NCBI GenBank assembly: GCA_030705955.1 | Contig: JAUZPL010000019.1 | Coordinates: forward strand, 1-59,568 | Length of the DNA stretch: 59,568 nt | DNA from: Bacillota bacterium | Lineage (GTDB): Bacteria; Bacillota; Bacilli; Bacillales; Cytobacillaceae | Direction: 5' to 3' | Shown here: positions 35,455-46,075 of the stretch, piece by piece | How positions within the stretch are numbered: the first letter of the stretch is position 1 | How the letters are laid out: every line of letters starts with the position of its first letter | Made by a program: the position numbers and the translations under genes | Notes under the pieces: generated by a model | What the model was told of the DNA's origin: nothing | Seen by the model: the letters and a program-made list of their open reading frames with translations, nothing else | The model's database searches: none

Positions 35455-36336
35455 TCACTCCCCCTTTTTTTTCAATAATTCATCTTCCTTAGAATACATA
35501 ATAAGCCTTGGCTGCGCAGCTTCTATACCGTGTTCATCAAGTGAAAGTTTAATTTCTTTTCTAATCATTCTTGCAATAAAGGAGTGTTGCATTGGTAAGG
35601 TTTCTGCCACAATCCGTAAAATAATTTCAGTGGGACTGACATTTTGTACACCTAAAAGCTCAGGGGTTTTAACTAATTCATCATATTGTTCTGGCATTTT
35701 TTCAAGTATATCACCAATAACCTTCTCTGCCTTTTCAATATCCTCTTTATACGAAATCGCCACATCCACTACTGCTATACTATTATTTAACGAAAAGTTA
35801 GTGACCTGAGTGATACTTCCATTTGGTAAAATATGAAGTTCTCCTGTCCAGCTTTTTATTTTAGTTGTCCTTAGTCCAATTTCTTCGACATTTCCTTCAA
35901 ATTGTCCTACACGAATATGATCCCCTACAGAAAATTGGTCTTCAAATATAATAAAAAACCCCGATAGTATATCCTTAACTAAATTTTGCGCCCCAAAACC
36001 TACAGCTAAACCAACAATTCCAGCTCCTGCAAGTAATGCCTTTACATCAATCGTTAGAACAGAAAGGATCATTAAAAAAGCAATAAAGTAAACTACATAT
36101 GAAAGAATATTATCCATTAGTTTTTCTAAAGTTGCTTCACGTCTTTCAGATGTTCTTAAAGGGGAACGATTTCTAATTTTAAATGTATTGTGGATAGTTA
36201 TTTTCCCTATTCGGATGAGAAGTCCTGAAATAACTAAAATAGCAATGATTTTTAATATACCTTCTCCAAAAGTAATCCAAGCATTTTCATTTAACAATTT
36301 CTCTGCCATTTTATCTACTACTTTTTCTTTAAACAT
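35455..36336 (-). CDS. Small-conductance mechanosensitive channel (MscS family)
   Basis: 293 aa with about three TM helices. The third carries the glycine/alanine-rich pore motif ALLAGAGIVGLAVGFGAQNL, followed by the beta domain (DQFSVGDHIRVGQFEGNVEE) and a cytoplasmic alpha/beta domain. It opens under membrane tension to release solutes during osmotic downshock. Convergent gene order places it divergent from yyaC. Confidence 0.93.
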   Translation of the reverse strand: MFKEKVVDKMAEKLLNENAWITFGEGILKIIAILVISGLLIRIGKITIHNTFKIRNRSPLRTSERREATLEKLMDNILSYVVYFIAFLMILSVLTIDVKALLAGAGIVGLAVGFGAQNLVKDILSGFFIIFEDQFSVGDHIRVGQFEGNVEEIGLRTTKIKSWTGELHILPNGSITQVTNFSLNNSIAVVDVAISYKEDIEKAEKVIGDILEKMPEQYDELVKTPELLGVQNVSPTEIILRIVAETLPMQHSFIARMIRKEIKLSLDEHGIEAAQPRLIMYSKEDELLKKKGE

Positions 36337-36465
36337 TTTAAAACCTCCAATACCGAAGCAAGTCTATTTTATCAATTTTTCCTTCTTCTTTGTAGGGTTG
36401 AAATGACTTCTTTTTAGAATACTATCTAAATACCTCTACTTCATTTGTAGTTTTTAATAAAGGAT

Positions 36466-36493
36466 GTATAGATTTCCAAATTCCACCGTATAC
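36466..36493 (+). promoter_or_regulatory. Candidate sporulation promoter of yyaC
   Basis: GTATA, a 16-base gap and CGTATACT resemble forespore (sigma-F/G type) -35 and -10 elements about 30 bases before the yyaC start. Only loosely matched. Confidence 0.3.
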
Positions 36494-36524
36494 TTGTAAT
36501 AATATTTGTAGGTAGTGGGCTTTA

Positions 36525-37136
36525 ATGAATCTAATTCCAAGCTTTTTTGATGGGAAAAATAAAGCAAGAATTCTTTATGACGATCATAAGGCAGCAGACT
36601 TTCTTGCCTCAGAACTTATTTCAACTTTTCCTGTCACAACAGGACGCCCAATCGTTTTTATTTGTATTGGTACTGACCGTTCTACTGGAGATTCACTAGG
36701 CCCCCTTGTTGGAACCTTGCTTGAAGAAAAAAATATTAAACCCTTTTTTATTTACGGTACACTTGATCATCCTATTCATGCGGTCAATCTTACAGAAAAA
36801 CTTAAAGAAATAAAAGAAAAACACTTCCATCCTTATATTATTGCTATTGACGCTTGTTTAGGAAGGGTAAAAAGCATTGGCGTTATTGAAGTAGGAGATG
36901 GCCCTGTTAAACCTGGGGCGGGAGTCAATAAAGAGCTTCCAGACGTAGGAAATGTTCATATTACTGGTATTGTGAATGTAAGCGGGTTTATGGAGTTTTT
37001 TGTCTTGCAAAATACACGTTTAAACCTTGTTTTAAAAATGGCAAAAACAATTGCTAATGGTATTCATAAGGCAAGTATTCATTACCAACGTAAATTAGAG
37101 CTGCCTGATTATAAATGGGAAATAGAAAAAATTTGA
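36525..37136 (+). CDS. yyaC: Spore protease YyaC
   Basis: 203 aa, a hydrogenase-maturation-protease-like (HybD/GPR-related) fold. IVFICIGTDRSTGDSLGPLVG holds the conserved acidic residue and DACLGR the second. Known as a sporulation protein of unknown target in Bacillus. It is transcribed opposite to its neighbours and ends at a strong terminator. Confidence 0.93.
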   Translation: MNLIPSFFDGKNKARILYDDHKAADFLASELISTFPVTTGRPIVFICIGTDRSTGDSLGPLVGTLLEEKNIKPFFIYGTLDHPIHAVNLTEKLKEIKEKHFHPYIIAIDACLGRVKSIGVIEVGDGPVKPGAGVNKELPDVGNVHITGIVNVSGFMEFFVLQNTRLNLVLKMAKTIANGIHKASIHYQRKLELPDYKWEIEKI

Positions 37137-37140
37137 CTAT

Positions 37141-37174
37141 CGGTGGGATTTAAAATAAATCCCACCGTTTTTTT
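37141..37174 (+). terminator. Terminator of yyaC
   Basis: CGGTGGGATTTA pairs with AAATCCCACCG around a short loop, followed by seven T, 4 bases after the stop. Confidence 0.92.
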
Positions 37175-37480
37175 ATTTGTTTTATTAAATTTGTCTGTAG
37201 GTTTCTGCTTCAGATATTCATCTTTAGTCAACAGGCAAAATTTGGCAAACTAATATATTTTTTCATTAATTATTCCATAATATACCATCCGTTTATATTT
37301 TAAAGGATAACTTTTGTATAAACCTTGGAAAAAGCGTCCATCCTTAATCTAAAAGATGGTTTAGGAAGTAGATTTATTGAAATAGTAGATATAGAGAAAG
37401 AACAACTAAAGCTAAGAAAATATTCCATTCAAGAAACTTAAATTTATAACGACTTTCTTGAAATATAGGAGTGATTAAGG
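37175..37480. other. Intergenic region before the DUF559 pair
   Basis: AT-rich. A plus-strand frame from a TTG near 37326 to a stop near 37440 (LNLKDGLGSRFIEIVDIEKE...) is protein-like but lacks a good ribosome-binding site and may be a gene remnant. No repeat or RNA was recognised. Confidence 0.3.
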
Positions 37481-37687
37481 TTGCAAAACCCATATGTAAA
37501 GGAACTAACAAGTATGCTTGATCTAAAAATAAAAGCATTTAAGGAATGCGAAAAGGAACTCTATACGGTAAATCATAGCCATATTGTAAAAGCCGCATTA
37601 AGAAATTATCATGCTGAATTACAACAAGAGATTGAAAGATATAATAGAAGTTTAATTTATGCATTGCAGTCGGAGGACATTTCGTAA
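37481..37687 (+). CDS. Small hypothetical protein upstream of a DUF559 nuclease
   Basis: 68 aa, starts at TTG with AGGAG nine bases upstream. The sequence (MQNPYVKELTSMLDLKIKAF... ALRNYHAELQQEIERYNRSL) is charged and probably two helices, coiled-coil-like. I do not recognise it. It ends 2 bases before the start of the nuclease-like gene and is probably translated with it. Confidence 0.6.
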   Translation: MQNPYVKELTSMLDLKIKAFKECEKELYTVNHSHIVKAALRNYHAELQQEIERYNRSLIYALQSEDIS

Positions 37688-37689
37688 AT

Positions 37690-38103
37690 ATGATTGAATA
37701 CTTTGTATTTTTTGGATTCGTAGGAGTTGGTTTAGTAGTATTTATCATTCATTTACATAAACCCAAACTCAATCCTTTCGTTGCAGATCCTGAAAGAGCA
37801 AAATTAGAATCTCCTATCGAACGGATATTATATGATCGTTTAAAGGCAAACGGAGAATACCTGAAAACACAAGTACCATGTGGTAAATATCGGATTGATA
37901 TAGCCCTTCCCGCGTACCATATTGCTATTGAATGTGATGGTGGTGCATTTCATGATAGTAAAGAACAGATGATTCATGATAGCCAAAAAAACTCTTATTT
38001 AAAAAGAAATGGTTGGAAGGTATTAAGGTTCCCTGGGAAGAGAATTTATAGAGATATGCGAGGAATTATTGCCATAATAGACAAAGAAAAGAGTACAGGT
38101 TAA
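37690..38103 (+). CDS. Membrane-anchored DUF559/Vsr-type endonuclease-fold protein
   Basis: 137 aa. One N-terminal TM helix (YFVFFGFVGVGLVVFIIHL) is followed by a very-short-patch-repair-like nuclease fold: SPIERILYDRL with the first glutamate, then GKYRIDIALP with the metal aspartate, AIECDGGAFHD, and the late WKVLRFPGKRI strand. All expected acidic residues are kept. DUF559 proteins are usually soluble; here the active domain would be held at the inner membrane face. The target is unknown. It pairs with the 68-aa gene and interrupts the conserved yyaC to parB neighbourhood. Confidence 0.8.
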   Translation: MIEYFVFFGFVGVGLVVFIIHLHKPKLNPFVADPERAKLESPIERILYDRLKANGEYLKTQVPCGKYRIDIALPAYHIAIECDGGAFHDSKEQMIHDSQKNSYLKRNGWKVLRFPGKRIYRDMRGIIAIIDKEKSTG

Positions 38104-38171
38104 GATACTCTCTTCTATAAAAAGCAAAAAGTAGATTTTCTCTGTCTTTTTAAATTGATTTGTCTATTTTT

Positions 38172-38885
38172 TTAAACAACATGGTGATAGAAATATATGA
38201 TTGTTACAATAGCAGCAGTTACCAAAATTCCTGGCAATAGGTTTGCTACCTTAATTTTTGTCATACCGGTTAAATTTAAACCAATGGCAAAAATCATAAT
38301 TCCACCAGCAGAGGTCATTTCTGTTATAAACTGACTCATTACTACATGTGGGACAAAATTATTAATTTGTGTTGCAAATAAAGCAATAGTTCCTTCGTAA
38401 AGAACAACTGGAACAGCCGAGAATAGCACCCCTATTCCCAATGTAGTTGTAAGAATAAGAGCCGTAAATCCATCAATGATTGATTTTGTATATAGAATAG
38501 AATGGTCTCCTCGGATTCCACTATCTAGCGCCCCTATTATTGCCATTGCTCCGATAACAAAAATTAAAGTCGCTGTTACGAACCCTTCTGAAATGCTTCC
38601 TTTTCCTTTAGAGCCAATTTTTTTCTCCAACCACTGCCCTAAGTCATTTAATTTATCCTCAAGACTTAGCAATTCGCCTATTACTGCTCCAATCACCAAG
38701 CTTAATATAACAATTAAAAAATGTTGACTTTTCAAACCCATCTGTAAGCCTAAAACCATGACTGATAGGCCAATGGCATACATAACAGTTTTCTTCATCT
38801 GTTCTGGAATTCTGTGCAGCATTTTTCCTAAGAGTGTTCCTATAATTATAAGTGCTCCATTTACAAGTGTTCCTAATAAAAACAT
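38172..38885 (-). CDS. DUF554 family membrane protein
   Basis: About 237 aa and seven predicted TM helices. Glycine-rich motifs such as GAMAIIGALDSGIRGD and TSAGGIMIFAIGLNL are typical of the YqgA/DUF554 group, whose transport role is unproven. AGGTG lies 6 bases before the ATG at 38885; the frame opens slightly upstream at a GTG. Downstream of parB on the same strand, after parB's terminator. Confidence 0.88.
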   Translation of the reverse strand: MFLLGTLVNGALIIIGTLLGKMLHRIPEQMKKTVMYAIGLSVMVLGLQMGLKSQHFLIVILSLVIGAVIGELLSLEDKLNDLGQWLEKKIGSKGKGSISEGFVTATLIFVIGAMAIIGALDSGIRGDHSILYTKSIIDGFTALILTTTLGIGVLFSAVPVVLYEGTIALFATQINNFVPHVVMSQFITEMTSAGGIMIFAIGLNLTGMTKIKVANLLPGILVTAAIVTIIYFYHHVV

Positions 38886-38974
38886 CATTTTCACCTAATT
38901 TTCGCTTCTCGAAATATATATCCTACCCTACCATTTTTTAATTTAATTGAAAAGAATTTTTAAAAAACAGAAAA

Positions 38975-39002
38975 AATAAACCATCCTTTTTGATGGTTTA
39001 TT
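38975..39002 (-). terminator. Terminator overlapping the parB stop
   Basis: AATAAACCATC and GATGGTTTATT form an 11-bp stem, with a run of U following on the minus strand. The stem reaches into the last codon of parB. Confidence 0.85.
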
Positions 39003-39849
39003 CAGATAATCCCAAAAGATCAAAGATACGTTCTAAATCTTCATTCGAGAAAAACTCAATTTCAATTTTCCCCTTATTTTTTGTTTGTTTAATATTTACA
39101 GTTGTTCCGAACCTTTCTCTTAGAAAATGTTCACGTTCCTGAATAAAAACATTTTTTCTATTTTCAGGCTTTTTTGTTTCACGTGAAACATTTTCATTTA
39201 ATTGCTGAATTAACTTTTCAAGCTGTCGAACATTTAAATCTTCATTTATTACTTTTTCAACAACAACTGGAAGTTTTGACTTTTGACGAAGGCCTAATAG
39301 AGCTCGTCCATGTCCCATCGTAATGCTTCCATTAGTGACCATTTCTTGAATTTTTAAAGGTAATGAAAGTAATCGTATATGATTGGCAACATGAGGTCTA
39401 CTCTTCCCTAATCTTTTTGCTACTTCTTCCTGAGTTAAATCTAATTTTTCCATTAGCATTTGATAGGCTAAGCCTTCTTCTATTGGATTTAAATCTTCTC
39501 TTTGAAGATTTTCCAAAACGGCTAACTCCATCATTTGCTGTTCTGACAACTGTCTAATAACCGCTGGGATTGTTTCTAACTTGGCTTCTTTCGCAGCTCG
39601 AAAACGTCTCTCTCCCACAACAATTTCATAACCCTTAATACTTTTCCTTACTATAATGGGCTGAAGGACTCCATGCTCAATAATTGAATTCTTTAATTCA
39701 TCAATTGCATTCTGATCAAAATTTTTCCGAGGTTGATAAGGATTTGGTCTAATCTCTTTAAGCTTCATTTCCTGAACCATTTCTTCCTTCTCGACATCCA
39801 TATTCGGAAAAAATGCATTAATACCCTTTTTCCCTAACCCTTTAGCCAT
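38998..39849 (-). CDS. parB: Chromosome partitioning protein ParB (Spo0J)
   Basis: 283 aa. The N-terminal CTP-binding domain has EIRPNPYQPRKNF, GERRFRAAKEA and ENLQREDLNPIEE. The central HTH LTQEEVAKRLGKSRPHVAN reads parS, and the C-terminus dimerises. It loads on parS, spreads as a CTP clamp, recruits SMC and controls Soj. A parS site lies inside the gene. It overlaps soj by 8 bases. Confidence 0.98.
   Translation of the reverse strand: MAKGLGKKGINAFFPNMDVEKEEMVQEMKLKEIRPNPYQPRKNFDQNAIDELKNSIIEHGVLQPIIVRKSIKGYEIVVGERRFRAAKEAKLETIPAVIRQLSEQQMMELAVLENLQREDLNPIEEGLAYQMLMEKLDLTQEEVAKRLGKSRPHVANHIRLLSLPLKIQEMVTNGSITMGHGRALLGLRQKSKLPVVVEKVINEDLNVRQLEKLIQQLNENVSRETKKPENRKNVFIQEREHFLRERFGTTVNIKQTKNKGKIEIEFFSNEDLERIFDLLGLSE
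39175..39190. promoter_or_regulatory. parS site (inside parB)
   Basis: TGTTTCACGTGAAACA, perfect palindrome. A parS inside spo0J is also known in B. subtilis. Confidence 0.95.
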
Positions 39850-40603
39850 TTGAGGTCACTTCCTTCGCCAAATCTATATAAACCTCCGCTCCACGTGACT
39901 TCGGATCATATGTAATAATTGGTTCTCCATGGCTTGGTGCTTCACTTAGACGTATATTTCTTGGAATAATCGTTTTATACACCTTATCTTGGAAATACTT
40001 TTTAACCTCTTCAATTACCTGAAGTCCTAAATTTGTACGGGCATCTAACATTGTTAACAAAACACCTTCTATTTTCAGGTCTTGATTTAAATGTTTTTGA
40101 ACAAGTCGGACTGTATTTAATAATTGACTTAGTCCTTCCAATGCATAATACTCACATTGAACTGGTATTAATACCGCATCGGAAGCTGTTAATGCGTTAA
40201 TCGTTAATAACCCTAAAGAAGGTGGACAATCGATTATTATATAATCAAACTGACCTTTTACCTCTTCAAGTGCCCTTTTTAAACGAACCTCTCTAGAAAT
40301 AGTAGGAACCAATTCTATTTCAGCACCTGCTAACTGAATTGTTGCCGGGATTGCATACAAGTTTTCTACGGAAGTTGGCTTTACGACATTTTTTGCCTCA
40401 ACATCATCTACTAAAACATCATAGATACATTGGTCAACTTCTGCCTTCTCTATACCAATACCGCTTGTTGCATTTCCTTGGGGATCAATGTCAACTAGTA
40501 AAACCTTTTTTCCAATGTATGCTAAACAGGCGCCTAGGTTGACAGAGGTAGTGGTTTTTCCGACGCCACCCTTTTGATTCGCGATTGCAATAATTTTGCC
40601 CAC
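39842..40603 (-). CDS. soj: Sporulation initiation inhibitor/ParA ATPase Soj
   Basis: 253 aa. Deviant Walker A KGGVGKTT near residue 11-18, Walker A' DIDPQGNATSG, and Walker B IIIDCPPSLG. It binds DNA as an ATP dimer, works with Spo0J in origin segregation and controls DnaA activity. The frame opens at 40633, but AGGTG precedes a GTG at 40603 which gives MGKIIAIANQKGG and the B. subtilis length. Confidence 0.97.
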   Translation of the reverse strand: MGKIIAIANQKGGVGKTTTSVNLGACLAYIGKKVLLVDIDPQGNATSGIGIEKAEVDQCIYDVLVDDVEAKNVVKPTSVENLYAIPATIQLAGAEIELVPTISREVRLKRALEEVKGQFDYIIIDCPPSLGLLTINALTASDAVLIPVQCEYYALEGLSQLLNTVRLVQKHLNQDLKIEGVLLTMLDARTNLGLQVIEEVKKYFQDKVYKTIIPRNIRLSEAPSHGEPIITYDPKSRGAEVYIDLAKEVTSNG

Positions 40604-40644
40604 GATGTCACCTACCTTTTTTATTTTCAACATTTTATTTACAT

Positions 40645-40737
40645 AAAGAAAACTTGGCTAGCGCCAAGCCTTAGCGCAGGCGATTGCCTAGTTGTACTTA
40701 TGCGGTCAGAATTTATGGATATAAATTCTGATTAGCT
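40645..40737. repeat. Dispersed palindromic repeat, copy B
   Basis: Same order and orientation as copy A (33068-33160), from AGAAAACTTGGCTAGCGCCA to CAGAATTTATGGATATAAAT and TGATTAGC. It fills the noc-soj spacer. The rest of the spacer (40738-40920) has only a weak AT-rich hairpin at 40839-40871. Confidence 0.82.
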
Positions 40738-40920
40738 AAACAAAAAAAGAGACATTTACTTGATCGAACTATTAAACTGGTAAATTCCAAAACAGTCGTA
40801 CTATCTATTTTAGCATGAAACTGATTTATTGTTGTTTTTTTTCTAAAATATTCGGTTACCATTTTAGAAAAAATGGATAAAAAAAAGAAAAAGGGTCAAA
40901 AGCCCTGCCATTAATAATAA

Positions 40921-40956
40921 AAAGAGACCAAACGTAAGGGTCCATTTGATCTCTTT
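40921..40956 (-). terminator. Terminator of noc
   Basis: AAAGAGACCAAA pairs with TTTGATCTCTTT through one G-U pair; the minus strand continues with a run of U. It lies 14 bases past the noc stop. Confidence 0.75.
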
Positions 40957-40969
40957 CCAATTATTGATT

Positions 40970-41839
40970 CTACTTTTTCTTTGGTATTTTAATTGTAAAT
41001 TGATAGAAATCATCAAATTCTTCTTCTTCAGAGTCAAGATTAATCCCATTATCAGATACCATTGATAAGGATTGGCGAATTGTATTGACTGCAATACGCA
41101 AATCTTTACTAAAGGCCTTTCTTTTTGGCTTAGGATTGGGATTTTTCTGTTCAAGTAGACGAATTACTCGTTCTTCGGTTTGTTTTACATTTAAGTTCTT
41201 TTGTATTATTTCTTCTAATAATTTTACTTGTTTTTCAGGGTCCTTTAAAGGAATAAGCGATCGTGCGTGGCGTTCCGTAACCAATTTATTTAATAATGCG
41301 GTCTGTACCTCTTGAGGTAATTTAAGAAGCCTTAGCTTATTTGCCACTGTTGATTGTCCTTTACCAAGGCGCTGTGCTAGAGCTTCCTGAGTTAAATTAT
41401 GCAATTCCAGTAATTTCCCATAGGCAATTGCCTCTTCAATTGGTGAAAGCTCTTCACGCTGTAAATTTTCAATTAAGGCAACAGATGCTGTTTCTGTATC
41501 ACTTAAATTTTTAATAATGGCAGGTACTACATCCCAGCCAAGCTTTTTCATTGCTCTCCATCGACGTTCTCCAGCAATAATTTCAAATTGCTTTTCTTCG
41601 AACTCTCTTACAACAATTGGCTGAATAATCCCATGGATATGAATGGTCCTGGACAATTCTTCAATTTTATCATCATCAAAAACAGTTCGAGGTTGGAAAC
41701 GATTTGGAACAATCGAATCAATAGGTATTTTCCTTATTTCCTCTTGTGAAACTGTGTCTTCTATTTCTTGTTCTACTTCGAGTTCAATGTGTTCATCCTT
41801 TTCGCCGAGGCCCAATAAGCGCGAAAATGTATGCTTCAT
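40970..41839 (-). CDS. noc: Nucleoid occlusion protein Noc
   Basis: 289 aa, a ParB paralogue. The N-terminal amphipathic membrane-targeting helix [17 protein letters not shown] identifies Noc rather than Par[39 protein letters not shown] and the [22 protein letters not shown] follow. It binds its sites around the chromosome and blocks Z-ring assembly over the nucleoid. The frame opens at 41941; the ATG at 41839, preceded by AGGTGG, gives the family N-terminus. Confidence 0.96.
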   Translation of the reverse strand: MKHTFSRLLGLGEKDEHIELEVEQEIEDTVSQEEIRKIPIDSIVPNRFQPRTVFDDDKIEELSRTIHIHGIIQPIVVREFEEKQFEIIAGERRWRAMKKLGWDVVPAIIKNLSDTETASVALIENLQREELSPIEEAIAYGKLLELHNLTQEALAQRLGKGQSTVANKLRLLKLPQEVQTALLNKLVTERHARSLIPLKDPEKQVKLLEEIIQKNLNVKQTEERVIRLLEQKNPNPKPKRKAFSKDLRIAVNTIRQSLSMVSDNGINLDSEEEEFDDFYQFTIKIPKKK

Positions 41840-41933
41840 CCCCAACACCACCTTTACGAAACTCCCTATAATGAATTCTCTATAAAAATAACAAGTTCCT
41901 GCCGTTATAAGCATTTTTAATAAAAAGATTTTC

Positions 41934-42650
41934 CTATGCAATCGGCATTTTATTAGGTGTACCTGGTTTGCGAGGATACTTTTTAGGTGTTTGCTTCACT
42001 TTTTCTATCACCAAAATATTTCGTTCACTATCCTCAATTGGTAAGGTAAAAACAAATGATTTTTCTACCCTTCCACCAAGAACTGATATTGCCTTTTGAC
42101 CGAATTCCAACTCTTCTTTTGCATGGGAAGCCTTCATTGCAATAAAATGCCCCCCCACTTTTACAAGTGGTAAACACAACTCACTTAAGACAGATAATTT
42201 TGCCACTGCTCTAGCCATCACAACATCATAAGATTCGCGATGCCGTGGATTTACCCCAAATGTTTCAGCCCTGTCATGAATAAACTGTACATTTTCAAGC
42301 CCCAAAACATTAGCAAGGTGATTTAAAAATGTAATCCGCTTATTTAATGAATCGACAATTGTTATGTGAAGATCGGGAAATGCAATTTTTAATGGTATAC
42401 TTGGAAATCCTGCTCCTGCACCAACATCACATAGCTGTAGGGGTTTAGAAAGATCAAAATAAAAGGCTGCAGAAATAGAGTCGAAAAAATGTTTTAGGTA
42501 TACATCTTCTTTTTCTGTTATTGCGGTTAAATTCATTTTTTCGTTCCATTCTACTAATACTTCATAATATTTTTCAAACTGCTGTAATTGAAGAGAGGAT
42601 AGTTGAACCCCCTTTTCCTGTAGCATTTCTTGAAATTGCTCAATATTCAT
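41934..42650 (-). CDS. rsmG: 16S rRNA (guanine527-N7)-methyltransferase RsmG
   Basis: 238 aa, class I SAM methyltransferase. SAM motif [16 protein letters not shown] near residue 72, then [14 protein letters not shown] and the MARAVAKL motif. It methylates G527 of 16S rRNA in the streptomycin-binding region. It follows mnmG by 15 bases, as in the usual mnmE-mnmG-rsmG-noc order. Confidence 0.97.
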   Translation of the reverse strand: MNIEQFQEMLQEKGVQLSSLQLQQFEKYYEVLVEWNEKMNLTAITEKEDVYLKHFFDSISAAFYFDLSKPLQLCDVGAGAGFPSIPLKIAFPDLHITIVDSLNKRITFLNHLANVLGLENVQFIHDRAETFGVNPRHRESYDVVMARAVAKLSVLSELCLPLVKVGGHFIAMKASHAKEELEFGQKAISVLGGRVEKSFVFTLPIEDSERNILVIEKVKQTPKKYPRKPGTPNKMPIA

Positions 42651-42665
42651 TTAAAACCTCCTACT

Positions 42666-44555
42666 TTAACTGTTACCAATCCGGGCAATTTTCCCTTGTT
42701 CCAGGTATACAAGTAGAATGGAGATATCTGCCGGATTTACACCGGAAATTCGAGATGCCTGCGCAATGGATAATGGTTTAACTTTCTTTAATTTTTGTTT
42801 TGCTTCTGTTGCAATTCCTGTAATAGCATCATAATCAATGTTTTCAGGAATTTTTTTATTCTCCATTTTCTTTAAGCGATCTACTTGTTGAAGTGCTTTT
42901 TCAATATACCCTTCATATTTTATTTGAATTTCTACCTGCTCTTTCAATTCATCATCCAGTATATTTTCATTTGGAACGACGGTTTCAAGGATCTCATAGG
43001 TCATCTCAGGCCTTTTCAATAAATCAGAGGCTCTGACTCCATCTTTTAATTCACTGCCGCCAAGGCTCCTAATTAACTTCTGAACCTCTTCAGAAGGCTT
43101 TACAATAATGGAGAACAACCTCTTCTTTTCAGCCTCAATGGCCTGCTTTTTTGTTAAAAATTTATCATAGCGACCATTTGAAATTAATCCAATTTGGTAT
43201 CCAAAATCAGTTAATCTTAAATCAGCATTATCATGGCGAAGCAATAAACGATATTCAGCCCTTGAAGTTAATAATCGGTAAGGCTCATTGGTTCCTTTTG
43301 TAATTAAATCGTCAATTAATACACCAATATAGGCATCAGAGCGGCTTAAAACTAATTGCTCACGTTCTAAAGCATTTAAACCAGCATTAATCCCAGCCAT
43401 TATTCCTTGTCCAGCCGCTTCCTCATAACCAGATGTACCATTAATTTGCCCTGCAGTATAAAGACCCTTTACAAGTTTTGTCTCTAAAGTTGGCCAAAGC
43501 TGCGTTGGAACAATTGCATCATATTCAATTGCATAACCAGCCCTCATCATTTGAACATTTTCAAGACCAGGTATTGTTTTTAAAATCTGCTGTTGTACAT
43601 CTTCAGGTAAGCTAGTTGAAAGACCTTGTACATATACTTCCTTTGTATTTCTGCCCTCAGGTTCAAGAAAAATTTGATGACGGGGTTTATCATTAAAGCG
43701 GACAACTTTGTCTTCTATTGAAGGACAATAACGTGGTCCAGTCCCTTTTATCATTCCTGAATACATTGGTGAACGATGAAGGTTATGATCGATTAACTGA
43801 TGAGTTCTTTCATTGGTATATGTTAACCAACATGGAAGCTGGTCTGTAATATATTTTGTTGTTTCATAAGAAAAAGCTCTTGGTACATCATCACCGGGTT
43901 GAATTTCCGTTTTACTATAATCAATTGTATGACTATTTACACGCGGAGGAGTTCCTGTTTTAAAGCGAACTAACTCAAAACCCAGCTCTTCTAAATGTTC
44001 TGAAAGTCTTACAGATGGCTGCTGATTATTTGGACCACTTGAATACTTTAAATCTCCAATAATAATTTCACCACGTAAATATGTGCCTGTGGTAATAACA
44101 ACCGTTTTTGTGCGGTAAACTGCACCTGTCTTTGTTATTACTCCCTTGCAAACTCCATCTTCTACAATAAGACGTTCTACCATTCCTTGCAATAATGTCA
44201 GATTTTTTTCATCCTCGAGGGTCTTCTTCATTTCATGCTGATAAGCAAATTTGTCAGCTTGGGCCCTAAGTGCACGAACTGCAGGACCTTTCCCAGTATT
44301 CAACATTCTCATTTGAATATAGGTTTTATCAATATTTCTTCCCATTTCGCCACCAAGAGCATCGATTTCGCGCACGACAATACCCTTGGCAGGACCGCCT
44401 ACCGATGGGTTACAAGGCATAAATGCCACCATATCCAAATTTATCGTTATCATTAACGTTTTTGCTCCTAGACGAGCAGCAGCAAGTCCTGCTTCACATC
44501 CAGCATGACCAGCACCGACAACGATAACGTCATAATTTCCAGCTTCATATTGCAT
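42666..44555 (-). CDS. mnmG: tRNA uridine 5-carboxymethylaminomethyl modification enzyme MnmG (GidA)
   Basis: 629 aa. FAD-binding motif [12 protein letters not shown] at the N-terminus, [10 protein letters not shown] with the essential cysteine in MPCNPS, and a second cysteine region near [13 protein letters not shown]. It forms a complex with MnmE that modifies the wobble uridine U34 of several tRNAs using FAD, methylene-THF and glycine or ammonium. Confidence 0.98.
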   Translation of the reverse strand: MQYEAGNYDVIVVGAGHAGCEAGLAAARLGAKTLMITINLDMVAFMPCNPSVGGPAKGIVVREIDALGGEMGRNIDKTYIQMRMLNTGKGPAVRALRAQADKFAYQHEMKKTLEDEKNLTLLQGMVERLIVEDGVCKGVITKTGAVYRTKTVVITTGTYLRGEIIIGDLKYSSGPNNQQPSVRLSEHLEELGFELVRFKTGTPPRVNSHTIDYSKTEIQPGDDVPRAFSYETTKYITDQLPCWLTYTNERTHQLIDHNLHRSPMYSGMIKGTGPRYCPSIEDKVVRFNDKPRHQIFLEPEGRNTKEVYVQGLSTSLPEDVQQQILKTIPGLENVQMMRAGYAIEYDAIVPTQLWPTLETKLVKGLYTAGQINGTSGYEEAAGQGIMAGINAGLNALEREQLVLSRSDAYIGVLIDDLITKGTNEPYRLLTSRAEYRLLLRHDNADLRLTDFGYQIGLISNGRYDKFLTKKQAIEAEKKRLFSIIVKPSEEVQKLIRSLGGSELKDGVRASDLLKRPEMTYEILETVVPNENILDDELKEQVEIQIKYEGYIEKALQQVDRLKKMENKKIPENIDYDAITGIATEAKQKLKKVKPLSIAQASRISGVNPADISILLVYLEQGKIARIGNS

Positions 44556-44589
44556 TTTTTCTTACTCCTTTTAAGGTTTGCTATACATC

Positions 44590-45975
44590 CTATTTTCCTA
44601 AACAAAATTGTGAAAATAACTGATCAATTAGGCTTTCATGAACACTTTCACCTACTATTTCACCAAGCAACTCCCATGTTCTTGTTAAATCAATTTGAAC
44701 AATATCAATTGGAATTCCTAATTCTACACCTTCAATTGCTTCTCCAATTGTGTGTAGTGCTTGATCTAAAAGTGCAATATGCCGACTATTTGATACATAT
44801 GTTATATCGCCAGCTTCAATAGTACCTTCGAAAAATAACGAGGAAATTGCTTCCTCTAGATCATCAATACCTTGGTCTTCTAAAAGTGAAGTAGTCACTA
44901 ATTTATGATTAGCAGATAAACTTTTAACCCGTTCCATATCAATTTTCTGTGGTAAATCCGTTTTATTCACGATCACAATAACATTCATATCTTCGACTGC
45001 TCGAAAAAGGTTTTCGTCTTCTTCCGTTAAATTGTCCGCAAAGTTTAACAAAAATAATAATAAATCTGCTTCTTTTAGAACTTGGCGTGAACGTTCAACC
45101 CCAATCCGTTCGACTATATCTTCAGTCTCCCTAATCCCAGCCGTATCTAAAAGTCTTAGAGGAACCCCTCTTACATTTACATATTCCTCAATAACATCTC
45201 TTGTAGTTCCTGGAATATCCGTTACTATTGCTTTGTTTTCATGTACCAAGCTATTTAAAAGCGATGATTTTCCCACATTTGGTCGTCCAACAATAACTGT
45301 GGACAGGCCTTCTCTTAAGATCTTACCTTGATTAGATGTTTGAAGAAGCCCTTTAATCTCTTTTTGGACATGTAATGCCTTTTCCATTAGCATATTATGG
45401 GTCATTTCCTCAACATCTTCATATTCAGGATAGTCTATATTCACCTCAACATGGGCTAAAACCTCAAGAATTTCCTGTCTTAAATGGCGAATAAGCTTAG
45501 ATAGCCTTCCCTCCATTTGTTTTAATGCAACGTTCATTGCCCGGTCTGTTTTGGCTCTAATCAAATCCATAACTGCTTCTGCCTGTGATAAATCAATACG
45601 TCCATTTAAAAATGCTCTTTTTGTAAATTCACCAGGTTCCGCTAGTCTTGCTCCGTTCCTTAAAATTAATTGAAGTACCCTATTAACTGATACAATACCA
45701 CCATGGCAATTAATTTCAACTACGTTTTCCTTTGTAAAGGTTTTAGGACCCTTCATAACAGAGACCATTACTTCCTCTACTACTTGTCCACTTTTAGGAT
45801 CTACTAAATGACCGTAATGAATGGTATGGCTCGGAACCTCTGAAAGCATTTTTCCACTAATGCTTATAAATACCCCGTTAGCAATAGAGATAGCAGCCTC
45901 ACCGCTCAATCGAACAATTGCAATAGCACCCTCTCCCATTGGAGTTGATATGGCCGCAATTGTATCAAATTCCAT
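44590..45975 (-). CDS. mnmE: tRNA modification GTPase MnmE (TrmE)
   Basis: 461 aa. N-terminal folate-binding domain ([20 protein letters not shown]), helical domain, and inserted G domain with G1 [13 protein letters not shown]3 DTAGIRET and G4 NKTD. The C-terminal FCLGK contains the catalytic cysteine. It acts with MnmG on tRNA U34. A DnaA-box group lies upstream of its start. Confidence 0.98.
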   Translation of the reverse strand: MEFDTIAAISTPMGEGAIAIVRLSGEAAISIANGVFISISGKMLSEVPSHTIHYGHLVDPKSGQVVEEVMVSVMKGPKTFTKENVVEINCHGGIVSVNRVLQLILRNGARLAEPGEFTKRAFLNGRIDLSQAEAVMDLIRAKTDRAMNVALKQMEGRLSKLIRHLRQEILEVLAHVEVNIDYPEYEDVEEMTHNMLMEKALHVQKEIKGLLQTSNQGKILREGLSTVIVGRPNVGKSSLLNSLVHENKAIVTDIPGTTRDVIEEYVNVRGVPLRLLDTAGIRETEDIVERIGVERSRQVLKEADLLLFLLNFADNLTEEDENLFRAVEDMNVIVIVNKTDLPQKIDMERVKSLSANHKLVTTSLLEDQGIDDLEEAISSLFFEGTIEAGDITYVSNSRHIALLDQALHTIGEAIEGVELGIPIDIVQIDLTRTWELLGEIVGESVHESLIDQLFSQFCLGK

Positions 45976-46075
45976 TTACTTCACCTCATTTATAAAAAAA
46001 ATGATATATACTAATTTTTTGTCTTAAATTATTAGAATACCATAATTCAGCTAAAACAGCTTTTCATACGTATAA

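Noticed and set aside
39887-39902. Further parS candidate near the start of soj (CTCCACGTGAC)
   Set aside because: Only the central CCACGTGA matches; the outer bases of the palindrome are absent.
40864-41154. 96-aa minus-strand ORF over the noc end
   Set aside because: Other-frame shadow of noc plus its terminator.
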